The notes below the pieces were generated by a model. That model saw only the letters and a list, made by a program, of their open reading frames with translations. It made no database searches and was not told the DNA's origin. A DNA stretch of 18,684 nt, from positions 1 through 18,684 of the forward strand of contig JAFGSP010000155.1 of the NCBI GenBank assembly GCA_016934775.1. The letters run 5' to 3'. This document shows, one piece after another, positions 5,981-13,986 of this stretch (the stretch's first letter is position 1; every line of letters begins with the position of its first letter). The stretch comes from Candidatus Woesearchaeota archaeon (GTDB lineage: Archaea; Nanobdellota; Nanobdellia; Woesearchaeales; GW2011-AR15). Both the position numbers and the translations under genes were made by a program.

Positions 5981-8017
5981 CTATTCCATGCCCAAACCTG
6001 TATAAAATGGCGCGCCCTTGAACTCTTCGCTCGGAGCATATTCTCCGACTATATACCTCGGACCTTCAGTCCTTCCGAAATAGGACCTGTAAAAATTATT
6101 CCAGCCAGCCCTTGACTGTCCTATGCTGGGGTCTGTCCACGAATCAGGCGTAAACCCGGGGACATGGATACCGTAAACAGGGCTGTCAAAATGCATCCAG
6201 GTATCAGGAAGGCTTGTCAGAGGGTTGAAAGAGCCTGACTCCACGATAAATTCCTTGAGCCCTGCCTCCTTTGCCTGCTTGACAAAATCTTTTATAGGAG
6301 CATTCCCGTCGCCTGCTGTAAGGTGCTCATCATGAAAACCAAAGTTATCGCTAATGTGGATATGGCCTACAATGCCATCATCAACAAGCTTTTTCGTCTT
6401 CTTGAGCAGCCATTCATTAAATCTCTTGTCCCTTGACTCCTGCGATTCGCCTTCTTTGCTCTTGAAATACTTCCTCCATATGTTAGCATGGCCTATGTCA
6501 AGAGTTGCCCTGATTGTAGTTTTGGCTATCTCATCAGCCTCTTTCTCTGATTTCCCGTAGGTTGACATCAGCTTCTTTGCCATGCTCTTTCTTCCCTCAA
6601 CCACAATCCTCCTTAGCTCATCCGGATGGCTGCCGTATGTCTCAGGAAAAAGGTTTTCAGGGGCAAGATAAAGGTCATGCTTCAGCTTCATCCTTCCGCC
6701 TTCGCCCTGGCCTTCTTTTTTTGCCTTCTCGCTCATCTGCCAAGTATAAACGCCAAGCTCACCCATTGATTTCGCTGATTCTTCTACAGCGAAGTCATGC
6801 GCAAGCTTTGTCCTCCTGACCATCTCCAGCTGCTCGCGGGCCTGCCTTCTACCTGAAACCGCAAGCTCTCTTGCATAGGATATATGCCTGTCAATATCCC
6901 TCAAAACACCAGTCAGGTATTCAACAGGGTCCTGCTTATCACTGGGAATCATACCATGATAATCATAATGTCTTGGAATGCTGGGCTTCTCGCGCTCAAA
7001 TTTCCACCAGTCTTTTTCAGGAACTTTCTCTTTCAGTTCTTTGTAGAATTCAAGCGCTTTCAGTATCTTTTCCCTGTTCTCAATACTCTTCCTGTATTCA
7101 TCCTCCTGCCCCTTACCAAAATAAAGGCTGTACTGCACCTGTAACATAATTTGCTTCTGGTAAAAATCACGGACTATCTCTTCTTCATTCGGATCTCTGC
7201 CAAGTTTTTCCTCATATTCCTTAATCCTTCTCTGTTTCCATTCCTTAAAATTTATGACCTCTGTCTGGATGTTTCCTTCATCATCATACTCATACACAGG
7301 GATTTTTCCTTTATCAAGATCGTCATACTCCTTCAGCAGGTCATCCTGGACATCCTTGCCATTCTCATCCTTGAGATATATCGGCTTGCCATTCTTGAGC
7401 TTGATTTTTGGCACAACAATCCGATCATTCTCCCTCAACGGTCCCACGAGCCTCTTTGTGACAGGGTCTGCCAGGAAATGCATCTCTCTTATTTCTTCCT
7501 CAGGAAACATCTCGAACTCAACATCACCCTCTTTGAAGCGTGATATCATTGACCTGGGAGCCTCGCCTGTGTGAAACACGATAGCTCCGCCTGTTGTGGC
7601 TTCTGAGGCAAAATGCACTGCCCTCTTTATCTCATCTATTGCCTCTTTCCTCTGCCTGTCATCAAACATATTCTGCCTCATGTCCAGGCCGGAGAGGCCG
7701 GTGACACCGACTGTGGCGTGCGTTGTGGTCTCGACCTCGTTGAACTCAGCAAGCTCTCTCATATCCATCCTGTCCCTTCTTCCGAAAGTCCCGGGAGTAG
7801 CCTGCTCTTTCCTGCCTTTCCCTGCCCCGAAAAAAGCAAACTCTATCTTGCTCGCGCCATGAAATATCCTGGCCTTAAGGGCCTGTGTCTGATGCTCAAA
7901 AGGGTTAGTCGTAGTTCCCCATTCATCAATCCCAACATCAGCTGCCCTGTCTACCTCTTTGATCTCTGAGCTGCTCTGCCCAAGTTCCCTGTCCATAGAT
8001 GAATAGTATTCGTTCAT
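5981..8017 (-). CDS. Endonuclease IV-like TIM-barrel metalloprotein with a very large insertion
   Basis: A 678-residue protein from the ATG at 8015-8017. TTG codons at 8027-8029 would add four residues but lie too close to the TATA box. Sequence landmarks match the AP-endonuclease-2 / xylose-isomerase-like barrel. All nine metal ligands of E. coli endonuclease IV have counterparts: H100 (69), H149 (109), E454 (145), D507 and H510 (179, 182), H554 (216), D563 and H565 (229, 231), E593 (261). The D-x2-H and D-x-H spacings are exact, and D563-E-H is followed by LTAGDG, like IGEG in Nfo. Between the second and third ligands lie 305 residues against 36 in Nfo: a charged, mostly helical insert. It may be an AP endonuclease-like nuclease or a sugar isomerase or epimerase; the nine-ligand set favours a tri-metal phosphoesterase. 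Confidence 0.8.
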   Translation of the reverse strand: MNEYYSSMDRELGQSSSEIKEVDRAADVGIDEWGTTTNPFEHQTQALKARIFHGASKIEFAFFGAGKGRKEQATPGTFGRRDRMDMRELAEFNEVETTTHATVGVTGLSGLDMRQNMFDDRQRKEAIDEIKRAVHFASEATTGGAIVFHTGEAPRSMISRFKEGDVEFEMFPEEEIREMHFLADPVTKRLVGPLRENDRIVVPKIKLKNGKPIYLKDENGKDVQDDLLKEYDDLDKGKIPVYEYDDEGNIQTEVINFKEWKQRRIKEYEEKLGRDPNEEEIVRDFYQKQIMLQVQYSLYFGKGQEDEYRKSIENREKILKALEFYKELKEKVPEKDWWKFEREKPSIPRHYDYHGMIPSDKQDPVEYLTGVLRDIDRHISYARELAVSGRRQAREQLEMVRRTKLAHDFAVEESAKSMGELGVYTWQMSEKAKKEGQGEGGRMKLKHDLYLAPENLFPETYGSHPDELRRIVVEGRKSMAKKLMSTYGKSEKEADEIAKTTIRATLDIGHANIWRKYFKSKEGESQESRDKRFNEWLLKKTKKLVDDGIVGHIHISDNFGFHDEHLTAGDGNAPIKDFVKQAKEAGLKEFIVESGSFNPLTSLPDTWMHFDSPVYGIHVPGFTPDSWTDPSIGQSRAGWNNFYRSYFGRTEGPRYIVGEYAPSEEFKGAPFYTGLGME

Positions 8018-8033
8018 AGGGTACAACAAATTT

Positions 8034-8045
8034 TTTTATATTAAA
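8034..8045 (-). promoter_or_regulatory. TATA box of the endonuclease IV-like gene
   Basis: The minus strand reads atttaatataaa, 17-28 bases before the ATG at 8017. It sits directly downstream of the hairpin cluster, so a leaderless transcript would exclude the hairpins. Confidence 0.45.
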
Positions 8046-8049
8046 TTAA

Positions 8050-8160
8050 GTGAGAACTACGTTCTCACACTCTCCTTGTCATCCAACCCTAATGGGGTTG
8101 GTGCGGAGATCTTAGGGTTTTCCGAACATTCGTTAGGTTAGGGGGATTCTTCCCCTAACC
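8050..8160. other. Cluster of four hairpins (possible structured RNA or palindromic element)
   Basis: Three strong inverted repeats and one weaker one occur in 111 bases: 8050-8057 with 8061-8068 (8 bp, 3-base loop); 8083-8089 with 8095-8101 (7 bp, or 8 with a G-U pair); 8104-8109 with 8119-8124 (6 bp with one G-U); 8136-8144 with 8152-8160 (9 bp, 7-base loop). TTAGGG (8112, 8138) and CCCTAA (8087, 8153) each occur twice, so alternative pairings exist. The stretch is more GC-rich than other intergenic gaps here. It lies between same-strand genes and could be a 3' UTR or terminator structure, a small RNA, or a miniature repeat element. Confidence 0.6.
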
Positions 8161-8195
8161 GCTTAATTAATAAAATTAATTTGTGTATTTTCCTT

Positions 8196-9809
8196 TTAGT
8201 CAAGCCAGTAGAGATTCCCTCCTGGCCCCATCTTATACCTTATCCAGCCCTCGTAGCACGCATGCTCTGCAAAATGATGGGCAGATATCTCCACTTTTTT
8301 TTCATCAAATATGTCGCCTGCCTTTTTCTTTTTTGGCTTTTCCTGTTTGGCTTTTCCAGCAGGTTTCGGGCCTCCGCTGAATGCTTTGCCAATTTCCCCG
8401 AATCCCTTGAAGACCTCCATGAAAGGCTCAAGTATGCTGGGATAGCTTGGCTGCTGCTCTTCATCGCTTTGCCTGACCTCGTCTCCGGGGAACATCATCG
8501 TAGGGTCTGCCTCTTTAAGATATCTCTTCAGGTCGTCCCCAAGAGCATGCATAGCATCTTCTATTGACTTATCAATAGAGCCCATCAGCTCAAGTTCATC
8601 ATCCTGCCTGTATTTTTTGTAGTTGTCTATCTTATCTTTCTCCCATGCATAAGCCCTAAGGGTAATATCTGCCATCCCTGTATATATCGGGCCTTTGTGC
8701 TGGTATTCATAGCTGTGGAACGCCAGCTCAGGCTTGACCCTGAAAAATATGTGCAATGATATAACAGCAGTGCTGCTCCCTGATTTTCCGCCTTTGCCGA
8801 AATCATCCCTGATGAACAGTGTCTCAAGCTCTATTATCTGGGTCTCGAATGCTTTGATTATGTTCGGATTATCCATGTTCTTCTCATAGAGCTGGAGCCT
8901 CCTGACATTCCTAAGATAAGGCTTTACCCATGAGATATATAGCCTGATGACATCATAGTGCTGCCTCAGGTAATTTATCTCAAACCTCCTCCTTGTCAAG
9001 AGCTCTCCTTTTGTCCTCTGCTTCCATTCATAATAAAGCCTCAGCTTTCTCTTGAGGACTTCCCTGACTTTTGCATTGAATTTCAGCTTATCGACTGTGG
9101 TCTCGATGTTGTTCTTTGTTGTCTTGATCCTGAAAAAAAGGTCCGGAAGAATAGAAAAGCCCATTGTGTTTGCAAGGCCGTATACCGATCCGGGGTTCTT
9201 GGTGCCGCCTTCCACCTGATCTATCCAGAGCCCCTTAAGCACTATCTCTGAACTCAGTGAATTCTCTTTTTTCCCCTGTTTGTCTCCGTCGCTGTCATAA
9301 TAGTACTGGAGCCTCTCATCTATTATCCTGAGCTCTCTCACAATCTGGAAAAGCCCTTTTATCATCTCGCTTATCCCCTTAAGATATTGCGATGCCTGGC
9401 CCTGCTGCGCTCCCAGCCTTGTCTGGAGATTGCCGAAAATGCTTGAAGAAACGCTCGGAGACATGGTGTCAAGCACTTTCTCTACTTTCTCAAACCCCCA
9501 AGTCTCGTTAAAATACCTCAAGAACCAATAATAAGTCTGCTCTATATTGAAATTAGGATATTCCAGGACCAGCCTGAATCTCCTTGCAGGCTTCGGGAAT
9601 TCAGTAGGCACTATGCGGTGCTGGAATTTCTCAAAAGATTCCTGGTCATTGAAGCCGTATTTGACAAGCCTGGCTTCTATTGGATCTTTGTGCTTCTTTC
9701 CAAGCTTCTGGTCAAGCTCGTGCTCAAGCTGGTGAATCTCAGTGCTCAGCTCTCCAACACTCTTCTCTTTCTCAACTTTCTTTTTTAGGAAGGGTAGTGA
9801 AATTGCCAT
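8196..9809 (-). CDS. Conserved-looking 537-residue protein of unknown function
   Basis: I do not recognise this protein. No signal peptide or membrane segment is visible, so it is probably cytoplasmic. The N-terminus (residues 10-45) is a charged helix. The middle is helical and rich in Arg, Lys and Tyr (KRKLRLYYEWKQRTKGELL; RRFEINYLRQHYD), suggesting nucleic-acid or partner contact (inference). A probable beta-rich segment follows (STAVISLHIFFRVKPELAF; GMADITLRAYAW). Near the C-terminus a lysine/proline linker (about 475-495) precedes a distinctive tail with two His pairs and aromatic residues (HHFAEHACYEGWIRYKMGPG). The tail looks like a docking motif joined by a flexible linker. It is the first of the three same-strand genes, separated from the next by the hairpin cluster. 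Confidence 0.75.
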   Translation of the reverse strand: MAISLPFLKKKVEKEKSVGELSTEIHQLEHELDQKLGKKHKDPIEARLVKYGFNDQESFEKFQHRIVPTEFPKPARRFRLVLEYPNFNIEQTYYWFLRYFNETWGFEKVEKVLDTMSPSVSSSIFGNLQTRLGAQQGQASQYLKGISEMIKGLFQIVRELRIIDERLQYYYDSDGDKQGKKENSLSSEIVLKGLWIDQVEGGTKNPGSVYGLANTMGFSILPDLFFRIKTTKNNIETTVDKLKFNAKVREVLKRKLRLYYEWKQRTKGELLTRRRFEINYLRQHYDVIRLYISWVKPYLRNVRRLQLYEKNMDNPNIIKAFETQIIELETLFIRDDFGKGGKSGSSTAVISLHIFFRVKPELAFHSYEYQHKGPIYTGMADITLRAYAWEKDKIDNYKKYRQDDELELMGSIDKSIEDAMHALGDDLKRYLKEADPTMMFPGDEVRQSDEEQQPSYPSILEPFMEVFKGFGEIGKAFSGGPKPAGKAKQEKPKKKKAGDIFDEKKVEISAHHFAEHACYEGWIRYKMGPGGNLYWLD

Positions 9810-9820
9810 TTTCGCAGTTC

Positions 9821-9840
9821 AATATACTTTAATCTATACT
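9821..9840 (-). promoter_or_regulatory. Weak TATA region of the 537-residue gene
   Basis: On the minus strand an A/T-rich stretch (agtatagattaaagtatatt) lies 12-31 bases before the ATG. The exact box is unclear. The remainder of the 205-base divergent gap up to 10014 is AT-rich, and I see no gene or strong structure in it. Confidence 0.35.
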
Positions 9841-9980
9841 AACATAGAACTATACATATTATGTGTATAAATACTTTTCGCTTATTTGCTGAGACGGCAT
9901 TTTATTTCTATATTGAAAAAAATTAATCTGATGAACATAATCCAGCTACAGGGTAGTGTGAATGAAGGTGCATATCCAAA

Positions 9981-9991
9981 AATATAAATAT
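9981..9991 (+). promoter_or_regulatory. TATA box of the pheS operon
   Basis: The box aatataaatat is centred about 29 bases before the ATG at 10015 but only about 11 before the alternative GTG at 9997. This decides in favour of the ATG as the pheS start. Confidence 0.55.
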
Positions 9992-10014
9992 ACTCAGTGA
10001 TTAGCAATGAGGAT

Positions 10015-11550
10015 ATGAATCCTGATGACATTATCAACAAGCTCCATCCGCTTGAGAGGAAAGTCCTTCCTCATCTCGAGAAAAAGATTTCTTTTGATGA
10101 TCTGGTAAAAAAATCAGGCATGAAAGATATTGAGGTTATGAGGGCAGTGCAGTGGCTCGAGAATAAGGATATCTTGAAGGTTGATTCTGAGGAAAAGGAA
10201 TTCATCGAGCTTGACAGTAACGGACTGCTCTACAGGAAGGAAGGCATGCCTGAGAAAAGATTTCTCAAAGCGATAAAAGATAAGCCGCTTTCTTTAGGCG
10301 GACTGGAAAAAAAATCAGGGCTTGACAGGAATGAAGTGAGTATTTCTCTCGGGATGCTGAAGAGACATGGCGCAATAGACATTAAAAAAGAAAAAGAGCT
10401 TGTGGTCTCAATAACCGGAAAGGGAAAAGAACTATTGAAGAAAGATTCATTAGAAGAACAATTTCTCAAGAAAAACTTTCCTGTGGAATTCAGCTGCCTT
10501 GAACCGCAGGAAAAACACGCTGCCCTGGAGCTTCTGAAAAGAAAACAGATCCTAAAAAAAGACAAGAAGACATTTAGAGAAATATCATTGACAGAGCTTG
10601 GAGAGAAAGTATCAAAGTCAAAGATATCCGGAAAAGAGGTTGTAGACAAGATAACACCTAAGATGCTCAAGGCAAAATCCTGGAAGAAAAAAGGCTTCAG
10701 GGCATTTGACGTCGAGATCAATGTGCCGTCGATAAGCGGCGGGAAGAGGCATTTCACAAACCAGGTTGTAGAGTACGTGAAGCAGATCTGGCTTGAGCTA
10801 GGATTTACTGAGATGACTGGTAACATGGTCCACACTGGATTCTGGGACCTGGATGCATTGTTCGTGCCTCAGGACCATCCTGCCAGGGAGATGCAGGACA
10901 CATTCTATCTCAAAGAGCCGAAAAAAGGCTCTATAAAGGACAAAGAGCTATTGAAGAGGATAAAACAGACCCATGAGAACGGATGGACTACAGGAAGCAT
11001 GGGCTGGAGATACAATTATAGCGAAGAGACAGCAAAAGAGAACATGCTAAGGACGCACAATACAGTCCTTAGCGCTGAGACATTATATAAATTAAAAAAG
11101 CAGGACTTGCCTGCAAAATTCTTTGCTGTAGGAAAATGCTTCAGGAACGAGACGCTGGACTGGAAGCACTTATTTGAGTTTTACCAGGTGGAAGGGATTG
11201 TAGTTGATCCTGATGTTAATTTCAAGAACCTGATTGGATACCTCAGGAACTTTTTCAGAAAGATGGGCTTCCCTAATGTCAGGATAAGGCCGGGGCATTT
11301 CCCGTACACTGAGCCCTCTGCTGAAGTAGATGTATGGCACCCTGTGAAAAAGCAATGGGTCGAGATTGGAGGAAGCGGAATATTCCGGCCTGAAGTGTCC
11401 AAGCCGTTGATGGGTTTTGAGTGCCCTGTAGCAGCCTGGGGCCTCGGACTTGGCAGGCTGATAATGGACTACTGGGACATCCATGATTTAAGGCAGTATT
11501 ACAAGAATGACCTTAAACAGTTAAGAGAAATGAAGGTGTGGCTCAAATGA
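10015..11550 (+). CDS. pheS: Phenylalanine-tRNA ligase alpha subunit
   Basis: A 511-residue archaeal/eukaryotic-type PheS, the catalytic half of the alpha2-beta2 enzyme that charges tRNA-Phe. The N-terminal 200 or so residues look like tandem winged-helix domains (for example HPLERKVLPHLEKKISFDDL), as in archaeal enzymes. Class II motifs follow: motif 1 near residue 246 (HFTNQVVEYVKQIW), the segment NMVHTGFWDLDALFVPQDHP, motif 2 near 376 (FRNETLDWKHLFEFYQVEG), and motif 3 near 476 (GLGLGRLIMDYWDI). A GTG at 9997 would add six residues, but promoter spacing favours ATG 10015. Its TGA overlaps the ATG of the next gene (ATGA). Confidence 0.97.
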   Translation: MNPDDIINKLHPLERKVLPHLEKKISFDDLVKKSGMKDIEVMRAVQWLENKDILKVDSEEKEFIELDSNGLLYRKEGMPEKRFLKAIKDKPLSLGGLEKKSGLDRNEVSISLGMLKRHGAIDIKKEKELVVSITGKGKELLKKDSLEEQFLKKNFPVEFSCLEPQEKHAALELLKRKQILKKDKKTFREISLTELGEKVSKSKISGKEVVDKITPKMLKAKSWKKKGFRAFDVEINVPSISGGKRHFTNQVVEYVKQIWLELGFTEMTGNMVHTGFWDLDALFVPQDHPAREMQDTFYLKEPKKGSIKDKELLKRIKQTHENGWTTGSMGWRYNYSEETAKENMLRTHNTVLSAETLYKLKKQDLPAKFFAVGKCFRNETLDWKHLFEFYQVEGIVVDPDVNFKNLIGYLRNFFRKMGFPNVRIRPGHFPYTEPSAEVDVWHPVKKQWVEIGGSGIFRPEVSKPLMGFECPVAAWGLGLGRLIMDYWDIHDLRQYYKNDLKQLREMKVWLK

Positions 11551-11693
11551 GCAGGATATGCCCAAAATGCAAAAGCAAAGATATCAGTCCGGATCTATCA
11601 GCACAGTCTTATGCAAGAGGCTCAATATTTAACCAGTTTAAATGCAATGCCTGCGGATATACAGGAGAATTTTTCCCAGAGGTAGAAGAATAA
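11547..11693 (+). CDS. 48-residue zinc-ribbon protein between pheS and pheT
   Basis: A small ORF translationally coupled on both sides: its ATG overlaps the pheS stop (ATGA), and its TAA is one base before the pheT ATG. The protein has two C-x2-C knuckles (CPKC at 5-8 and CNAC at about 33-36), an ordinary zinc ribbon, and ends in an acidic tail. Zinc ribbons of this size often bind RNA, ribosomes or polymerase, but no specific role can be read from this sequence. Its position suggests co-expression with phenylalanyl-tRNA synthetase. The tight spacing and the four cysteines argue for a real gene. Confidence 0.8.
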   Translation: MSRICPKCKSKDISPDLSAQSYARGSIFNQFKCNACGYTGEFFPEVEE

Positions 11694-11694
11694 G

Positions 11695-13350
11695 ATGCCG
11701 ACAGTAACACTAAACAGGAAAACAGTAGAGAAATTGGTAGGAAAGAAACTGCCTGAAGACAAGCTGAAAGACAGGATCAGCATGCTCGGTACTGATCTGG
11801 AAGAAGTCACAGACGAAGAGATAATTGTTGAGATATTCCCCAACCGGCCGGACCTGTTAAGCGAACAAGGCTTTGGCAGAGCTTTAAGTTCTTTTATCGG
11901 ATTAAATACAGGGCTCAGGAATTATCATGTGAAAAAAACAGGCGCAAAAGTTTTTGTAGACAAAGGCATGGAAAACGTGAGGCCTTATACTGTATGCGCC
12001 ATAATAAAAAACCTAAAGCTTGATGACGAGAAGATAAGGGAGATAATACAGATACAGGAGAAACTGCATGTGACATTCTGCAGAAAAAGGAAAAAAGCAG
12101 CCATCGGGATTTACCCCTTAGAAAAGATTAAGCTTCCTATTTATTTTACTTCAAAAAAGCCGGAAGAAATAATATTCAGGCCGTTAGAGTGGAAAAAAGA
12201 GATCAATGCTAAAGAGATACTTGAGCAGCACCCGACAGGAATAAAGTACAAAGACCTTGTCAAAGGACTGAAGAGATATGCTATATTCCATGATGCTGAT
12301 GAAAACATACTTAGCTTCACGCCTATAATAAATTCGCACATGACAGGGAAAATAAATGATAAAACCAAAGAAGCATTCTTAGAAGTAAGCGGCTTTGACC
12401 TGCATACTGCGAATTATGTCCTTAACATCATGGTCACTGCTCTTGCTGATATGGGCGCTGACATATACAGCATGGAAGTTGTCTATCCTGACAGGACGCT
12501 AACCACTCCGGACCTTTCTCCGAGAAAGATGAAAGTTGATTACAAGTACATCAACAAATGGCTTGGCCTTGACCTGAGTGAAAAAGAGTTCAAAAAATAC
12601 CTGGAGATGATGGGTTTCGGATATGAGGACAAACATGCGCTGATTCCAGCATACAGGCCTGATGTCATCCATCCTGTTGATCTGGGCGAGGATGTCGCGA
12701 TTGCCTACGGCTATGAGAACTTTGAGCCTGTTCTGCCTGAAAAAGCAACAACAGGAAAAGAAAATGATTTTGAAAAGTTCAGGAAACAGGTATCTAAGAT
12801 CCTTGCCGGGCTGAATATGCTGGAGTTGAGCTCATACCACCTTGCTAATAAGGATACGCAGTTCAAGAGGATGAGCTTCGAAGAAGGCAGCCATGTTGAG
12901 ATTGCCAACTCTGTCTCTGAGGAATACAACATAATGAGGTGGTGGATGCTTCCCCAGTTGATGCAGGTTCTTCAGGAAAACACTCACAACGAATACCCGC
13001 AGAACATCTTTGAGTCAGGTGTTGTTTTCAAGCTGGACGACAAAGAAGAGACTGGCGTAAAAGAATTCACCAGGTTGGCTGCTGCTCTCTGCGGAAATGA
13101 CGCAGACTACACTAAGATAAGGCAGATCCTTGACTACCTTCTAAGGTCAATCGGCCTGGAATACGAGATAAAAGAGACAGAGCATCCATCTTTCATAGGC
13201 GGAAGAGTAGGAAGGGTCTATGTAAAAGGCAAGGCAGTAGCCTACATCGGCGAAATACATCCGTTTGTTCTTGAGAATTTCGCAGTGGAGATGCCTGTGG
13301 CTGCTTTTGAATTGAATTTGAGCGAAGTGTTTTCACTGTTAAGTGAATAA
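11695..13350 (+). CDS. pheT: Phenylalanine-tRNA ligase beta subunit
   Basis: A 551-residue archaeal-type PheT, the usual length for archaea and shorter than bacterial PheT because the N-terminal tRNA-binding domain and the C-terminal anticodon-binding domain are absent. Landmarks are VEIFPNRPDLLSEQGFGRAL near the N-terminus, the B3/B4 editing-domain motif PIINSHMTGKI near residue 210, and the B5 domain from about 278 (RKMKVDYKYINKWLGL, then LEMMGFGYE), followed by the catalytic-like core. It forms the alpha2-beta2 enzyme with PheS and removes mischarged Tyr-tRNA-Phe in characterised homologues. It is the third gene of the operon. Confidence 0.96.
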   Translation: MPTVTLNRKTVEKLVGKKLPEDKLKDRISMLGTDLEEVTDEEIIVEIFPNRPDLLSEQGFGRALSSFIGLNTGLRNYHVKKTGAKVFVDKGMENVRPYTVCAIIKNLKLDDEKIREIIQIQEKLHVTFCRKRKKAAIGIYPLEKIKLPIYFTSKKPEEIIFRPLEWKKEINAKEILEQHPTGIKYKDLVKGLKRYAIFHDADENILSFTPIINSHMTGKINDKTKEAFLEVSGFDLHTANYVLNIMVTALADMGADIYSMEVVYPDRTLTTPDLSPRKMKVDYKYINKWLGLDLSEKEFKKYLEMMGFGYEDKHALIPAYRPDVIHPVDLGEDVAIAYGYENFEPVLPEKATTGKENDFEKFRKQVSKILAGLNMLELSSYHLANKDTQFKRMSFEEGSHVEIANSVSEEYNIMRWWMLPQLMQVLQENTHNEYPQNIFESGVVFKLDDKEETGVKEFTRLAAALCGNDADYTKIRQILDYLLRSIGLEYEIKETEHPSFIGGRVGRVYVKGKAVAYIGEIHPFVLENFAVEMPVAAFELNLSEVFSLLSE

Positions 13351-13359
13351 AATAGAAAA

Positions 13360-13369
13360 ATTTATATAT
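13360..13369 (+). promoter_or_regulatory. TATA box of the GHKL ATPase gene
   Basis: The box (atttatatat) lies 22-31 bases before the ATG at 13391, separating this gene from the pheT operon. Confidence 0.55.
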
Positions 13370-13390
13370 GATTCTCTTATCATTATATAA

Positions 13391-13984
13391 ATGAATGAAA
13401 AAGCAGTGGAGCTTTTTGACCCTGATTGTCTTGATTCTCTGATAAGACAGATAATGGATAATCTTGGCCCTGTCAAATTATCTGAGTTTAATATTCAGCC
13501 TTATGAGGTACCAGAAGACTATATTGTTAAAGACATAAAAGTTGAGCTTTCTGTTTTTGAGAGGCAGATAAGAGCTGCTATTGAGCCTGTTACACAAAAA
13601 GCTGAAGACATGGGCTATTCCGGAAACCTGTTCACTGCTCTGTATGAAGCAGTTCTTAACGCCTTCCAGCATGGAAACAAAAGCGATGAAAATAAAAAAA
13701 TAATTCTTGCTTATAAAATTACAGACCAGTCAGCAGAATTCGCAATTATGGATGAAGGAGGGATAATTGATCCTCTGTTTATCGGGTACATACTGAGATT
13801 TAGGGGAAACAAACACCTAAATAGCTTCGTCAGCTTCTATGATTTCGGGAATAGAGAAAAACCTCAGTCTAATAATGGTTCTGGAACACACTTCATTCAC
13901 ATTTATGCTGATAGTGTTAAATACTATAAATCTCCTGCAGGCGGCACAGTCGTTCACCTTACAGCAACCAAAGAAGCACAATAA
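13391..13984 (+). CDS. Stand-alone GHKL ATPase, RsbW/SpoIIAB-like
   Basis: A 197-residue single-domain protein with a Bergerat ATP-binding fold. The N box is EAVLNAFQHGN (E86, N90, H94), closely matching the EAxxNAxxHG pattern of anti-sigma-factor kinases. The G1 box is D121-E-G-G and the G2 region is NNGSGTHFI (161-169). Bacterial relatives phosphorylate anti-anti-sigma STAS proteins and bind sigma factors, but archaea have no sigma factors, so the partner must differ here. No STAS gene or phosphatase is in the window. The first 60 or so residues are outside the ATPase core and may carry the partner-binding region. It has its own promoter. Confidence 0.85.
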   Translation: MNEKAVELFDPDCLDSLIRQIMDNLGPVKLSEFNIQPYEVPEDYIVKDIKVELSVFERQIRAAIEPVTQKAEDMGYSGNLFTALYEAVLNAFQHGNKSDENKKIILAYKITDQSAEFAIMDEGGIIDPLFIGYILRFRGNKHLNSFVSFYDFGNREKPQSNNGSGTHFIHIYADSVKYYKSPAGGTVVHLTATKEAQ

Positions 13985-13986
13985 AT

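Noticed and set aside
7151..7969. Plus-strand open frames opposite the endonuclease IV-like gene
   Set aside because: They overlap each other in several frames and show no domain. They are shadows of the minus-strand gene.
8132..8160. Integron attC-like site
   Set aside because: GTTAGGT and CCTAAC look superficially like core sites, but the RYYYAAC pattern is not met, and there is no integrase or cassette array.
9997..10014. GTG start of pheS
   Set aside because: It lies only about 11 bases from the centre of the TATA box, so it would probably be upstream of the transcript start.
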